From positions 25,327,326-25,351,625 of the forward strand of contig NC_049982.1 of assembly GCF_000003815.2 (NCBI RefSeq): DNA of 24,300 bases. Direction: 5' to 3'. Position numbers and translations under genes: made by a program. Position 1 is the stretch's first letter. Each line of letters opens with the position of its first letter. This document shows positions 1 to 9,780 of the stretch, one piece after another. The notes under the pieces were generated by a model. That model worked only from the letters and a program-made list of their open reading frames with translations. It ran no database searches and had not been told where the DNA came from. The DNA is from Branchiostoma floridae. Its lineage: Eukaryota > Chordata > Leptocardii > Amphioxiformes > Branchiostomatidae.

Positions 1-568
1 GACATCGGAAAGATTGTATCTGTTATATGTAACTTTCACAAAGGAGATTTGCTTTTCTTGGTTAAACTTAACACGCAAACACTATTCATTTGAAGCCGCT
101 GCTTAAGTGAACGGCGCATGTGGTATATTGAGCGGAAAATACTCTTAATTTGGTAAAAGCAATGCCTCTTCTTCAAGTAATGATTAACGCTACCTTTCCG
201 ACATCTTTTTTCCGCCTATACATAAAAGGGGGGAGGTTTGCTTAAACCTCCCCCCTTTTATGTAAAGTCAGCTCAAATGTAACGGAAAGATATCGGAAAG
301 ATTGTATCTGTTATATGTAGCTTTCACACAGGATATTTACTTTTCTTGGTTAAACTAAACACGCAAACACAGCAGGAGCTATTCATTTGAAGCCGCTGCT
401 TTATTGAACGGCGCATGTGGTATATTGAGCGGAAAATACTCTTAATTTGGTAAAAGCAATGCCTCTTCTTAGAAATAAACGCTACCATACCTATACATAA
501 AAGGGGGAGGTCTCCATAGACCTATACTGATAAGAGTATGTAAAATGAGATCAATTGTAACGGAAGGG
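1..568. repeat. Tandem duplication of a 288-bp segment
   Basis: Two diverged direct copies, 1-288 and 289-about 568. Both open with ATCGGAAAGATTGTATCTG and share blocks such as GCGCATGTGGTATATTGAGC and AATACTCTTAATTTGG. Copy 2 has a small insertion (AGCAGGAGCT, about 371-380) and has lost the right arm of the hairpin present in copy 1. I see no coding potential and do not recognise the family. The window may begin inside a longer array. Confidence 0.85.
219..264. repeat. Perfect 21-bp inverted repeat (hairpin)
   Basis: Arms 219-239 and 244-264 are exact reverse complements (TACATAAAAGGGGGG reading in, CCCCCCTTTTATGTA reading out) with a 4-nt loop GCTT. The equivalent place in the second 288-bp copy (about 494-540) keeps the left arm only; there a different small inverted repeat AGGTCT/AGACCT occurs at 508-523. 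No T-run follows, so this is not a bacterial-type terminator; it may be a fold-back or the remains of a small inverted-repeat element. Confidence 0.85.
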
Positions 569-926
569 CAATGAAAATATATCATCTCCTATTGGTAATT
601 TCCACCTTAGAGAATCACGAAAATAAAAAAAAGGCGAAGGTTAACTGATTGTATGTGAACGTATGGTCGGTTCAAAGCCTGTAGATGTTTTCTGTACATA
701 AGCAATACCCGTTTCATATACGGCGCATATAAGGATGCTTAAAGGTTATGTAAAGATATTACATGTATTTAATCTGCCTTAACGAATACGGAAAGGTTAC
801 GGAAATGTAAAACCATGGTTTCCGTGGTCTTTACGATACCGTAAACTCTGCGGAAATATTTTCCCACCTTTAGGCTACATTTAAGTATCTCGGAAAGTAT
901 GCTTAAATATTCGTTTTCGTGCTGTG
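569..926. other. Intergenic, nothing recognised
   Basis: AT-rich DNA with a short A-run near 627. There is no open frame with gene-like composition, no RNA gene and no clear repeat. The short motif CGGAAA recurs, as in the flanking 288-bp repeat, suggesting this is degraded repeat DNA. Confidence 0.5.
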
Positions 927-1026
927 NNNNNNNNNNNNNNNNNNNNNNNNNNNNNNNNNNNNNNNNNNNNNNNNNNNNNNNNNNNNNNNNNNNNNNNNNN
1001 NNNNNNNNNNNNNNNNNNNNNNNNNN
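927..1026. other. Assembly gap, exactly 100 N
   Basis: A run of exactly 100 N, the usual placeholder for a gap of unknown size. Open frames that appear to cross it have no meaning. Confidence 0.98.
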
Positions 1027-1385
1027 GTTTGAGTTGAAGATACAAGCCACAAAATATTAAAAAACAAAAAAAAATTCTGTCGGCGTATCGTCTTCTCAAG
1101 CTCTCTTTGAAATGCCTCTCTGCGGAGGTCACAGAACTGCACCCGACTCACACTAGAAAGGCAGTTGCGTAATGGGGCGCATTTATACACGGAACAGAAA
1201 ACTTTCACAATCCAAACCATACAGTCTCAGAGTCGACACCTTCCGTGACCACGCAGCACAGTTTATATCTGGCTGCCCCTCAAAGAAGGCTTTTTACTTC
1301 TTCTTCAACAAGTTAATCCGTACTATTTTATGTACCCGCGTCATAGACCCCGGGATTCACCCATTAATACTGTGTTCTGCTACCT
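1027..1385. other. Intergenic, nothing recognised
   Basis: No gene, RNA or repeat is recognised. A plus-strand frame at 1172-1477 runs into the 205-bp repeat array and has no recognisable domain; I treat it as chance. Confidence 0.45.
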
Positions 1386-2126
1386 GTAAGGGTTCGCTTT
1401 TTTGCGGTTACCGAAGGGTTCGCTTAGCGTTAGCGGTTACCCCCAAGGGGAGCCTTCATTCGTATGTAGAAAAGTAAGAAAGTAATTTTTGGTACTCAAA
1501 TAACTTTCTACCTTCTGCCCTCGTATTTTACTATGATATTCAAGTGTTGAAAGTAACGCACACTTTCTTTGAAATTCCTGAAGTCCAATTGTAAAGGTTC
1601 GCTTTTTTGGCGGTTACCGAAGGGTTCGCTTAGCGTTAGCGGTTACCCCCCCAGGTGAACCTTCATTCGTATGAAGAAATGTCAGTAAGTAATTTTTGGT
1701 ATCCAAAAAACTTTCTACCTTCTGCCCACGTGTTTTACTACGATATTCAAGTGTTGAAAGTAACGCACACTTTCTTTGAAATTACTGAAGTCCAATTGTA
1801 AGGGTTCGCTTTTTTGCGGATACCGCAGGGTTCGTTTAGCGTTAGCGGTTACAAAAGGTGAGCCTTCATTCGTATGTAGAAAAGTAAGAAAGTACTTTTT
1901 GGTACTCAAATAACTTTCTACCTTCTGCTAACGTGTTTTACTATCATATTCAAGTGTTGAAAGTAGCGCACACTTTCTTTGAAATTACTGAAGTCCAATT
2001 GTAAGGGTTCGCTTTTTTGCAGTTACCGAAGGGTTCGCTAAGTGTTAGCAGTTACAAAAGGTGAGCATTCATTCGTATGTAGAAAAGTAAGAAAGTACTT
2101 TTTGGTACTCAAATAACTTTCTACCT
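1386..2126. repeat. Tandem array of ~205-bp repeat (about 3.6 copies)
   Basis: Units start at 1386, 1591, 1798 and 2001 (lengths 205, 207, 203, then a truncated copy). Each opens with GTAAGGGTTCGCTTTTTT and contains an internal second copy of the same module (GGGTTCGCTTAGCG), both followed by GCGGTTAC, so the unit arose from a smaller duplication. The last copy stops after CTTTCTACCT and passes within four bases into the 216-bp satellite, so two unrelated tandem families abut. Confidence 0.92.
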
Positions 2127-2130
2127 AGCG

Positions 2131-3863
2131 CGCCTGTCACGGCAACGGGAAGGTGATGACTTAAGACTGAGATTGTAGACTGTAGACTGATTGTAGACTG
2201 AGATTCAAGTTCCGGCCCGGCACACTTGGTATGGTTGGAAAGGTCGCATAGCAAGGACTTGAAAGATGCAAACCGCAAAATTCTCGCATACTTCCTTCTC
2301 GAGATATTCTTCAGCATACGGACTCTATTTAGGCGCAACCGATAGCTCCATTTTTTGAAGCACCGCCTGTCTTGGCAACGGGTAGGGTGATGACTTAAGA
2401 CTGAGATTGTAGCTTAGGGTTCAAGTTCCTGCCCGGCACACTTGGTATTGTTGGAAAGGTCGCTTAGCAAGGACTTGAAAGATGCAAACCGCAAAATTCT
2501 CGCATACTTCCTTCTCGAGATATTCTTCAGCATACGGACTCTATTTAGGCGCAACCAATAGCTCCATATTTTGAATCACCGCCTAGCGCTTTCACGGCAA
2601 CGGGTAGGGTGATGACTTAAGACTGAGATTGTAGCTTAGGGTTCAAGTTCCGGCCCGGCACACTTGGTATGGTTGGAAAGGTCGCTTAGCAAGGACTTGA
2701 AGGATGCAAACCGCAAAATTCTCGGATACTTCCTTCTCGAGATATTTTTGAGCATACGGGACTCTATTAAGGCGCAACCGATAGCTCCACATTTTGGAGC
2801 ACCGCCTGTCACGGCAACGGGTAGGGTGATGACTTAAGACTGAGATTGTAGCTTAGGGTTCAAGTTACGGCCCGGCACACTTGGTATGGTTGGAAAGGTC
2901 GCTTAGTAAGGAATTGAAAGATGCAAACCGCAAAATTCTCGGATACTTCCTTCCTCAGATATTCTTGAGCATACGGACTCTATTTAGGCGCAACCGATAG
3001 CTCCATTTTTTGGTGCACCGCCTGTCACGGCAACAGGTAGGGTGATGACTTAAGACTGAGATTGTAGCTAAGGGTTCAAGTTCCGGCCCGGCACACTTGG
3101 TATGGTTGGAAAGGTCGCTTAGCAAGGACATGAAGGATGCAAACCGCAAAATTCTCGCATACTTCCTTCTCGAGATATTCTTGAGCATACGGACTCTATT
3201 TAGGCGCAACCGATAGCTCCATTTTTTGGTGCACCGCCTGTCGCGGCAACGGGTAGGGTGATGACTTAAGACTGAGATTGTAGCTTAGGGTTCAAGTTCC
3301 GGCCCGGCACACTTGGTATTGTTGGAAAGGTCGCTTAGCAAGGACTTGAAAGATGCAAACCGCAAAATTCTCGGATACTTCCTTCTCGAGATATTCTTGA
3401 GCATATGGACTCTATTTAGGCGCAACCGATAGCTCCATTTATTGAAGCACCGCCTGTCACGGCAACGGGTAGGGTGATGACTTAAGACTGAGATTGTAGC
3501 TTAGGGTTCAAGTTCCGGCCCGGCACACTTGGTATGGTTGGAAAGGTCGCTTAGCAAGGACTTGAAAGATGCAAACCGCAAAATTCTCGGATACTTCCTT
3601 CTCGAGATATTCTTGAGCATACGGACTCTATTTAGGTGCAACCGATAGCTCCATTTTTTTGAAGCACCGCCTGTCTTGGCAACGGGTAGGGTGATGACTT
3701 AAGACTGAGATTGTAGCTTAGGGTTCAAGTTCCGGCCCGGCACACTTGGTATGGTTGGAAAGGTCGCTTAGCAAGGACTTGAAAGATGCAAACCGCAAAA
3801 TTCTCGCATACTTCCTTCTCGAGATATTCTTCAGCATACGGACTCTATTTAGGCGCAACCGAT
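2131..3863. repeat. 216-bp satellite, array 1 (eight copies)
   Basis: The landmark CACACTTGG recurs at 2221, 2437, 2659, 2876, 3092, 3308, 3524 and 3741, giving spacings of 216, 222, 217, 216, 216, 216 and 217. The 222-bp unit carries an inserted CTAGCG-like stretch near 2584. The first unit has a local expansion of ATTGTAGACTG. The array ends abruptly after CCGAT (3859-3863). Every unit holds an imperfect palindrome CTCGAGATATTCTTGAG or a close variant. Same orientation as the array from 18001. No CENP-B box is present. Confidence 0.97.
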
Positions 3864-4703
3864 CACGATGGTCTAAAAAGGCCCTGAAAATCCTATCTTG
3901 AAAGCCATGTCAATCAATGCCAATCATCCATTTCACTAATGGCAACGGTAGCTGATTGGTTCTCACCTTTGAGGGCGGAAACTTGAAATGTTTTTGTTTC
4001 ACCTAGACGAGCTTAATTTTTCCCGCGAACTTACCCTTTCAAATGCACGCCTGTCTCCGCCACAATTGTTCCCCTGTTTGCACAGTAAACAATACCCAAG
4101 CTTTCATCCCCACGATGACGCATCTTTAATACTGACACAGCCCTCTCAGTCCCTTCTTTGCTATATTCTCGTCTATTCTGCCACCAATATTTATAAAATA
4201 CCGAAGCTAAGGTGCAAGGAAATATCAGTTTCCGACATTCCCCGGGACCTTCCCCGCGCGGGGCCGGTGACGCGCGGAACCCGTCGCCATTTCCGTTCTT
4301 CTCTACGTACATTATATCTGCACTAGACACACACAAAATTAACCGGCAGAGTACGGATAGTTCGTCGATGAAGTCGACTTTCTATATATAATTCGTTTTC
4401 AAAACACGTCAACACTGACCGCCTTGCTACATATTTCCGCCCTTGATTGAGAACTTGACTCTGGCCCTGTCCTGTTCTATCAATAATCGACAACGCCTCG
4501 GAAATATCAACTCTCGCTTTCCGATTTTATAAGGTATTCTTTCCAATAACTCATTACACCTATGTATTTCTATAATTAACTACAGTTCCTGATTCAATAC
4601 GACCGGTAACAAACTCTGCACAAGCCGCTGTTTGATGTGTGGGCTTGTGTTCGACTAGCTCTGCCGTCCTTGATAGGAAAATTGAAATTGAAAAAAAGCC
4701 ACA
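3864..4703. other. Single-copy DNA, left end of the island between satellite arrays
   Basis: No repeat of this stretch is found elsewhere in the window. It has a locally GC-rich patch with a perfect palindrome CCCCGCGCGGGG (4252-4263) and promoter-like motifs listed separately. Two overlapping frames on opposite strands (3988-4326 plus, 4031-4336 minus) have no recognisable domain and are probably chance. Confidence 0.5.
3920..4231 (+). promoter_or_regulatory. Possible promoter-like cluster
   Basis: Motifs seen: CCAAT at 3920-3924, its complement ATTGG at 3955-3959, TGACGCA at 4116-4122, TATAAAA at 4192-4198 and TCAGTTT at 4225-4231, which fits the initiator consensus with its A at 4227. The TATA-to-initiator distance of 35 bp is a little long. 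No convincing coding exon follows on the plus strand, so a noncoding transcript or chance are both possible. Kept only as a weak candidate. Confidence 0.2.
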
Positions 4704-5215
4704 TGTCTTCATTCACTTATTCGTTAATACCATACTAGTATTTGATTGTTTCAACGTGCATTTGTTGACTTTAAGGGCAAAACTCCTCGGTTGTGTACGG
4801 GAATGCAATTGAGTTTCTGCCCAGGCCGATCACATGGTTAGTCCGATTCTTGTCCAACCAGTTAAACAATACGACCATGCTATTGGGTGATTTATTATAC
4901 ACTTCTCAACCAGTGATGTATTGTTTTTAGAACTGTGAAGTAACTGTACATGAAGATGCCTTTAATCAACAGAGATACGGTCAGTAATGACGTATATGAC
5001 TTCGTGCAGGTCTCCTATGATTAAATGTAAAATTTCAACTTTTGCAACATCTGGATTGTACAACAGTAAAGTTTAGACAACGCATGATGTAAGCTTTAGC
5101 TTTAGGCTTGTACAAGACTACTTCTGTACCAACCAATCATGGCACTACACGCTACAAATTCCCCAAGACTACTTCTGTACCATCCAATCATGACACTACA
5201 CGCTACAACAGTGAT
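4704..5215 (+). repeat. Dispersed repeat A, copy 1
   Basis: This stretch is the reverse complement, with indels, of 14482-15217. Shared blocks include ATTCGTTAATRCCATACTAG, CAACCGAGRAGTTTT on the other strand, ATCACCCAATAGCATGG on the other strand, and GCATGATGTAAGCTTTAGC. Its right end (about 5110-5215) contains two 51-bp minisatellite units, each with a CCAAT box (5133-5137 and 5184-5188), corresponding to four units in copy 2. A piece CAGTGATGTATTGTTTTTAG occurs at 4912 and again at 5211, so the end is rearranged. No TATA box or peptide gene follows here, unlike copy 2. Confidence 0.9.
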
Positions 5216-5227
5216 GTATTGTTTTTA

Positions 5228-5795
5228 GACACATAATAATGATAACAGACTGCTTTTGTGCTTCCTGTCTTGTTTTCACAGCTAGTACAGAGCACAGAAG
5301 CAGCCTGTAATTATTGTGTTATTCTGGGTTCACCCTGTGGCTGACAGATATGGTTGGACAATCCACAAAATTGCTCAGCCTAAGGCATACTTATATATTG
5401 TTATATTGTTCTGTGTATCCCTGTCCGTCTGTGTGATATTTCTCATTTACTTCTTCATTTCTGAACGCAAGTCAGACCGAGATGTGTATGAACCTTGAGT
5501 TAAGAGATGAATGGTCCGATGAAATGGTCGAAAGAATCGGAACGTTTTTGTTTTCTCTCCGCAATTTTGGACTGGGTCTGCTCATATCTAGGGGCACACC
5601 TGCTCAACCTTAGTCTCACACTGAACGAATTGATGATAAACTTTGAATTCAGCGAAACCACACTATCAAACTTTATGGTACGCTTGAGCGAAAACATATA
5701 TTGATACTCTTTGACGTTTCTTTATATTCAGCACAGAAGCTGTATGTAATCATTGTGTTCTTCTGGGTTCGCCTTGTGGCTGGTAGATATAGGAG
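5228..5795 (+). mobile_element. Repeat B, inverted-repeat-bearing element, copy 1
   Basis: Inverted copies of this segment lie at about 9781-10345 and 11666-12230. A ~25-bp terminal motif ending CTTYTGTGC appears at 5228-5252, inverted at 5292-5317 (GCACAGAAGCAGCCTG) and inverted again at 5732-5757 (GCACAGAAGCTGTATG), so the element has inverted termini and an internal extra terminus. The text after the second and third termini (TCTGGGTTC...GTGGCTG) is repeated at 5327 and 5770. A 60-residue frame at 5316-5498 with a hydrophobic stretch is broken by indels in the other copies, so it is not a conserved protein. Non-autonomous element; superfamily not recognised. Confidence 0.7.
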
Positions 5796-6565
5796 TAATT
5801 AACAAATGCCTCCATAATTGCGGTATGCTAATGATACACAGATCCCCGTAGTCAGCTCATCAACAACACTGTCCTTATAACAAAAATGGAACTTGTATAG
5901 TTCATGACTCGTGCCAACTTGTCGATACCCTAACCTTCGTTAAAACCAAAAGGTAGCATTTTATTAGGACTGTTTGGACTTGTTTGTTACATTTCAGTCT
6001 AAGTCAATCGAGAAGATATATGTATCATATGCTTTTCATGACATACTGACCCAGGCTGTAAGCCAAAGAGGTCCCAATTAGCGTAGAAAAAATCTCCCAA
6101 TTTTTTTACACAATTCTTGCTTAGACTTATTATGGACAGGCTCCATTTTCAGACAAATCAAAATCCGATCTGCGACCAGTGTCCCCAAAATATTTTAAAA
6201 CTGAATGAGGAAAAAAACAGATGGGCGGCATTACCCGTGACAATTACGTGGTCGAAGTCATTTGATCGGAAAGTGCCGTCGGCTCCACCATTCTTTTTTG
6301 TGTCGTGATTTACGATGACAATTGTTTGGTCTATATGTGTGAAGAACTGTCCAGAGCGATTGCATACCAAAGAACTGAGGTAACGTACAGTGCAAACTTT
6401 CTACTCTAGTAGTCGGCGAATCCAGACCCAACCCTGATAAAAACCTTCATTCTGAACTGTAGTTCTTTTAAAGTAATGGTTTCGGTAAATGTAAACGTCG
6501 ATGAGTTTTATAAACGGAAACGAACAAGGGGCCATGGCGCCAGTTGTTGCCCCAAGCACTTAAGC
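5796..6565. other. Intergenic, nothing recognised
   Basis: No gene or RNA recognised. Two short opposing frames around 6117-6370 overlap each other and carry no known motif. Confidence 0.45.
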
Positions 6566-6645
6566 ACTGGTTACACATAGCCGAACATGGCTTCCAGACT
6601 CTCTCCCGACCATGGACGGTAGGAGTGATTCGGGAGTTAGGTCTC
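6566..6645 (-). mobile_element. Solo terminus of the GGTTACACATAGCC element
   Basis: GGTTACACATAGCCGA, then GACTCTCTCCCGACCATGG, then AGGAGTGATTCGGGA match, in order, the reverse complement of the right end of the element at 15783-16664. Only about 80 bp is present before the match fades. It is the end that the truncated copies at 9010 and 10895 lack, so it may be the severed end of the same insertion. Confidence 0.75.
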
Positions 6646-6677
6646 TGATTTTCTGTTCCGGTCAAAACTCAACTACA

Positions 6678-6767
6678 GCGTACTTCAGCCAACTATGCCG
6701 TACTTCCGCTAACTAAGACGTAGATTACTGAACTGGATCCGATACGACTTAACTTCCTGAAGTACGC
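6678..6767. repeat. Fold-back with 11-bp perfect arms
   Basis: GCGTACTTCAG at 6678-6688 and its exact reverse complement CTGAAGTACGC at 6757-6767 flank 68 bp. Related pieces (CGTACTTCCG near 6699, GAAGTACGAC near 6780) show that CGTACTTC is repeated in both orientations through 6670-6830. Probably a decayed inverted-repeat element. Confidence 0.5.
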
Positions 6768-6870
6768 CTTAGTTGTTTGAAGTACGACCTGACTCAACTA
6801 CGTCGTAATAATCTACCTGACCTGAGGTACGGACTGATCAAGGAAGTTGAAAAGAGGAATGGTGTGTTCA

Positions 6871-6893
6871 AGCTAAGGGTTCAAGTTCCGGCC
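6871..6893 (+). repeat. Isolated 23-bp piece of the 216-bp satellite
   Basis: AGCTAAGGGTTCAAGTTCC continuing into GGCC is identical to the satellite variant with GCTAAGG (for example at 22297-22319), but the flanks on both sides are unrelated. It covers the satellite segment that resembles a Pol III box B (GGTTCAAGTTC). Confidence 0.7.
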
Positions 6894-7324
6894 AGGTAAA
6901 GTTTATATCGTTACACTGAAACAAGAATTCGAATGATGTCTCCAATCAGATGTTAGGGTGAGAGATTTTAACGTTATTTTAGTGACACTCAGGCTTCAAT
7001 GTGTAACTTCTATGTCCATTGAATGAAAACATTGTAGACTTGTACTAAATGTTAAGGACTCCATCCTGAGATTTATCAAAGTTATATTCTTTAAGAAGAT
7101 TTTTAATGGTGCGAGTCCGCACTTATTATGGCACAAAAACGAGATAATTACATGTCTCCAGAAGGGACAGATTTCTTGGAAGGAGTGCCTTCTGTGATGC
7201 CCCCTTAACAGGACCAAGGAGGTTATATTCAGACCTCCTTGACAGGACATATATAGGAGCGGGGACGAAGGCTACTTTTATGGTTGGACGAGTTGTGGTG
7301 CATTGTGTTATGATCCACCCTGAG
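6894..7324. other. Intergenic with a small fold-back
   Basis: No gene recognised. AAGGAGGT (7216-7223) and ACCTCCTT (7233-7240) form an 8-bp hairpin with a 9-nt loop inside a CCAAGGAGGTTAT context that I associate with lancelet inverted-repeat elements, from memory. A minus-strand frame at 6996-7250 runs through this and is judged chance. Confidence 0.4.
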
Positions 7325-7725
7325 ACTCGAGTGTGAATGTACCTCCTTTCAATCCAGAAATTCTATAACCCGGAATCCCCTCTACCGTGGATTGGCCAGG
7401 CTACCCTCAGGACAGGAGGGTCTTTCCACCGCCGGGGTAATTTTTCACACCCGGTAGGAGTTTTGCACTGTGGGAGTTAATTTTGCCATCCAAGGGAACT
7501 CAGTCTACCGTGGATTGGCCGGGCTACCATCGGGACAGGAGGGTTTTTCCACCGCCGGGGTAATTTTCACACCCGGTAGGAGTTTTGCACATCGGGCAAA
7601 GTCTAACCGCGTGAAAATCCTACCGGGATGATTACCCCGGCGGCTGAGCGCTACGCTGGCCCCGTAGAGAGCCATGAGTAGACTGGATTCCTGGTTCGAA
7701 ATTCTATCGCTTGGATGACTTAAGG
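7325..7725. mobile_element. Small inverted-repeat (MITE-like) element
   Basis: A ~90-bp module beginning CTACCGTGGATTGGCC and containing CCGCCGGGGTAATTTT and CACCCGGTAGGAGTTTTGC occurs at about 7381-7470 and again at 7503-7592. It is followed by an inverted version (TCCTACCGGGATGATTACC then CCGGCGG, about 7618-7644), so the middle can fold into a long GC-rich hairpin. Flanks are also loosely inverted: GAAATTCTATAACCCGGAATCC at left against GGATTC...CGAAATTCTATC at right. No transposase is present. Limits are approximate and target-site duplications are not clear. Confidence 0.6.
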
Positions 7726-8257
7726 GTCTAGGTAATATTTACCGGAGGGGAGGGCTGGTGCAAAATGGGTCTGGTAAAGAAAAAATCGATGGCCCTCCCC
7801 CCGCCCCCCAATTTTTTTCAATAGCCACCCCCCAATTTTTCCTGGCCTTCTCCATTACACACACTGTCTGTCATGAAATAATATAGCAATAACGATAGCG
7901 GTAGTGTTGTTTGAACGGAACGACGATCGGGGTGTCGAGATCCGCGCGTCAACAAATTTGATTTACGCACGATGGAGTCCTGCTGGGGTATATTTCTCCA
8001 AAAGTTTTACAACAGCTGACTTTTCATTTTGATTGCATATACACAGACATGTAGCACTTGATGTTGTTACGCTTGCACTGCACCAGTAATAAGACTAATA
8101 CCTTGTCTGATATCATTTCTTTAATCTACGTGAAAAAAAGTCGTACTGGTAACGTTAGGCAAGATCACGAAACTGAGCGTTTCTGCCAGACCGACTGCTG
8201 AGGCTGTCCGGGGATCGGAGAGCCGAAGGCCCGGCCGACCGGTCTAGAGGTCCCGGG
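7726..8257. other. Intergenic with a C-rich tract
   Basis: Nothing gene-like recognised. The stretch 7792-7842 holds long C runs (CCCTCCCCCCGCCCCCC) and a direct repeat CCCCCCAATTTTT, i.e. G-rich on the minus strand. The remainder is unique within the window. Confidence 0.4.
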
Positions 8258-8345
8258 CATGCTCCCCGGGAAATTTCGACATTTTAGACCCTCTAAAACA
8301 CAATTTCCCGCATTCTGTGAGGTAAAGGTGGATTTTATGCGTCCA
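8258..8345 (+). repeat. Fragment of a dispersed GCATGCTCCCCGGGAAA repeat
   Basis: GGGCATGCTCCCCGGGAAATTTCGACATTTTAGACCCTCTAAAAC-type text here is paralogous, at lower identity, to 8829-8905 and 10714-10790 (GGGGCATGCTTCTCGGGAAA, then TTGACTATCTGAAAC and GGGTAAA). I recognise the style as a dispersed noncoding repeat seen in marine deuterostome genomes; I cannot name the family. Confidence 0.5.
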
Positions 8346-9009
8346 CATCAACGCCGAGAAAGGCGGCCGTGAGGGGCGGTTCCACGGCGATCTTTTCCAC
8401 TCCACATGTACGATATTTACACAAAGGAAAATAAATTAATGTTGTAGTTGGAAGAGACTTGGGTACATTTTAGCGATACCGTTACGAAAACCGCTTCAAG
8501 ACTGCTTAAATCATTTCAAAACGGGAGCAAATTCGGCCAACCTACAAACTTGCCGAAAAAATTTCGCGCCATCATGATTACGTCATATGCAGCATATGCC
8601 CATAGTGTCAGGAAAGTAAACATCGTACTGTTTTATCCCGTTGCCGTCCGGGAAACATTCCTTTTACAAAGAAACGATGCACGCAGGATTGACATTGATA
8701 CCGATTTTAATTTCTACAGTGTTCGTAAACTTAGTGCGATCGTGGAATCACACGACTGAAGCGGATTCAGCAAATTTCCTATGGGGAGGGCGAACTATAT
8801 ATATTGACGTTGTCGTAGGAGGTTTTGGGGCATGCTTCTCGGGAAAATTTTGAAATCTTGACTATCTGAAACAATCTTTCCTAAATTTTGATGGGTAAAA
8901 TTTGCTCTCAGACTAACATAAGTTTAAAAAAGTCACACCTGATTACATATACAACCAACATAAATGCACAAGTCCTAATTAGTGTAGGGTTAGTACTAGT
9001 AGATTTTAA

Positions 9010-9745
9010 AAATCTCAGTCGAATGTTTTGAAATCTTCAAAACTGACAAAAGATTCGGCGCCGCATGGCAGGTCTGGAACGGGTCGGTTGGTGGTTGGTT
9101 GGTGTTCGGCACATTCGGGTTGTGTTCCGTTGTTGTTTTCGAGTAAAATTTAACCACGCCATACCCACTGCTGACTTACATGCAGCTTGTTAATAACCTA
9201 CCAACGACTCACACCAAAACCGAAGACAAATCTCTGCTAACTCCTTCCCAAGCAAATGACTATTACAAGGTCGTAGGCGAATCACCCTTGAACTTCACAC
9301 AACCCGACATCAAGCCAAAAAACACATAAATGCCGTATCTGTAATCCAAATTTAGTTACCTGGTGATGATTACAAAATAGAAGAAATGATTATTTTGATT
9401 CAAACGAAAATGACCACTCTTAAAAAACCGCTGATTATGTCCATTTCAAGTCGTGAGAGGGTTGGTAATCGGTTGGGAATCAGTCAGGAGAGATTCGGCA
9501 GTCTGCGGCTAGAGGTCGGGATTATTGGGAATAGGTTAAATAGCATTCGACACACAATGAGGAGTAAGTCATTTACTAGTCGGGATCGATGGTTAGGACA
9601 TGTTCGGGACATGTTCGGCGCTAAAAGAAAGGTGTGACCTAAAATGGTTAGATTGCTCCCGAACTATGCCGACCTGGGTCGGCCAAGAGTAGGCTAGTGT
9701 TCGGAAGCCAAGTTTGGCTATGTGTATCCAGGGCTTAAGGTTTAA
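9010..9745 (-). mobile_element. Truncated GGTTACACATAGCC-type element in unit 1
   Basis: Reading the minus strand from 9745, the text (TACACATAGCC, CCGAACACTAGCC, GTCGGCA-AGTTCGGGAG, TAAATGACTTACTCC, CTCTAGCCG-AGACTGCCGAA) follows the element at 15783-16664 from its left terminus inward. At the other end it stops at the fold-back GAATGTTTTGAA, so the right ~110 bp and right terminus are missing. It has no transposase frame. Confidence 0.8.
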
Positions 9746-9780
9746 ATCTAACTGCTAACTTACTTCCGAGCACCAGCCGA

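Noticed and set aside
5316-5498. 60-residue frame with a membrane-like stretch as a gene
   Set aside because: It lies in repeat B, and the copies at 10030-10205 and 11915-12090 carry indels that break the frame.
8641-9637. Identical frames in the two 1885-bp units as a duplicated gene
   Set aside because: They are identical because the DNA is duplicated; the second pair lies in a transposase-less element, and neither has a recognisable domain.
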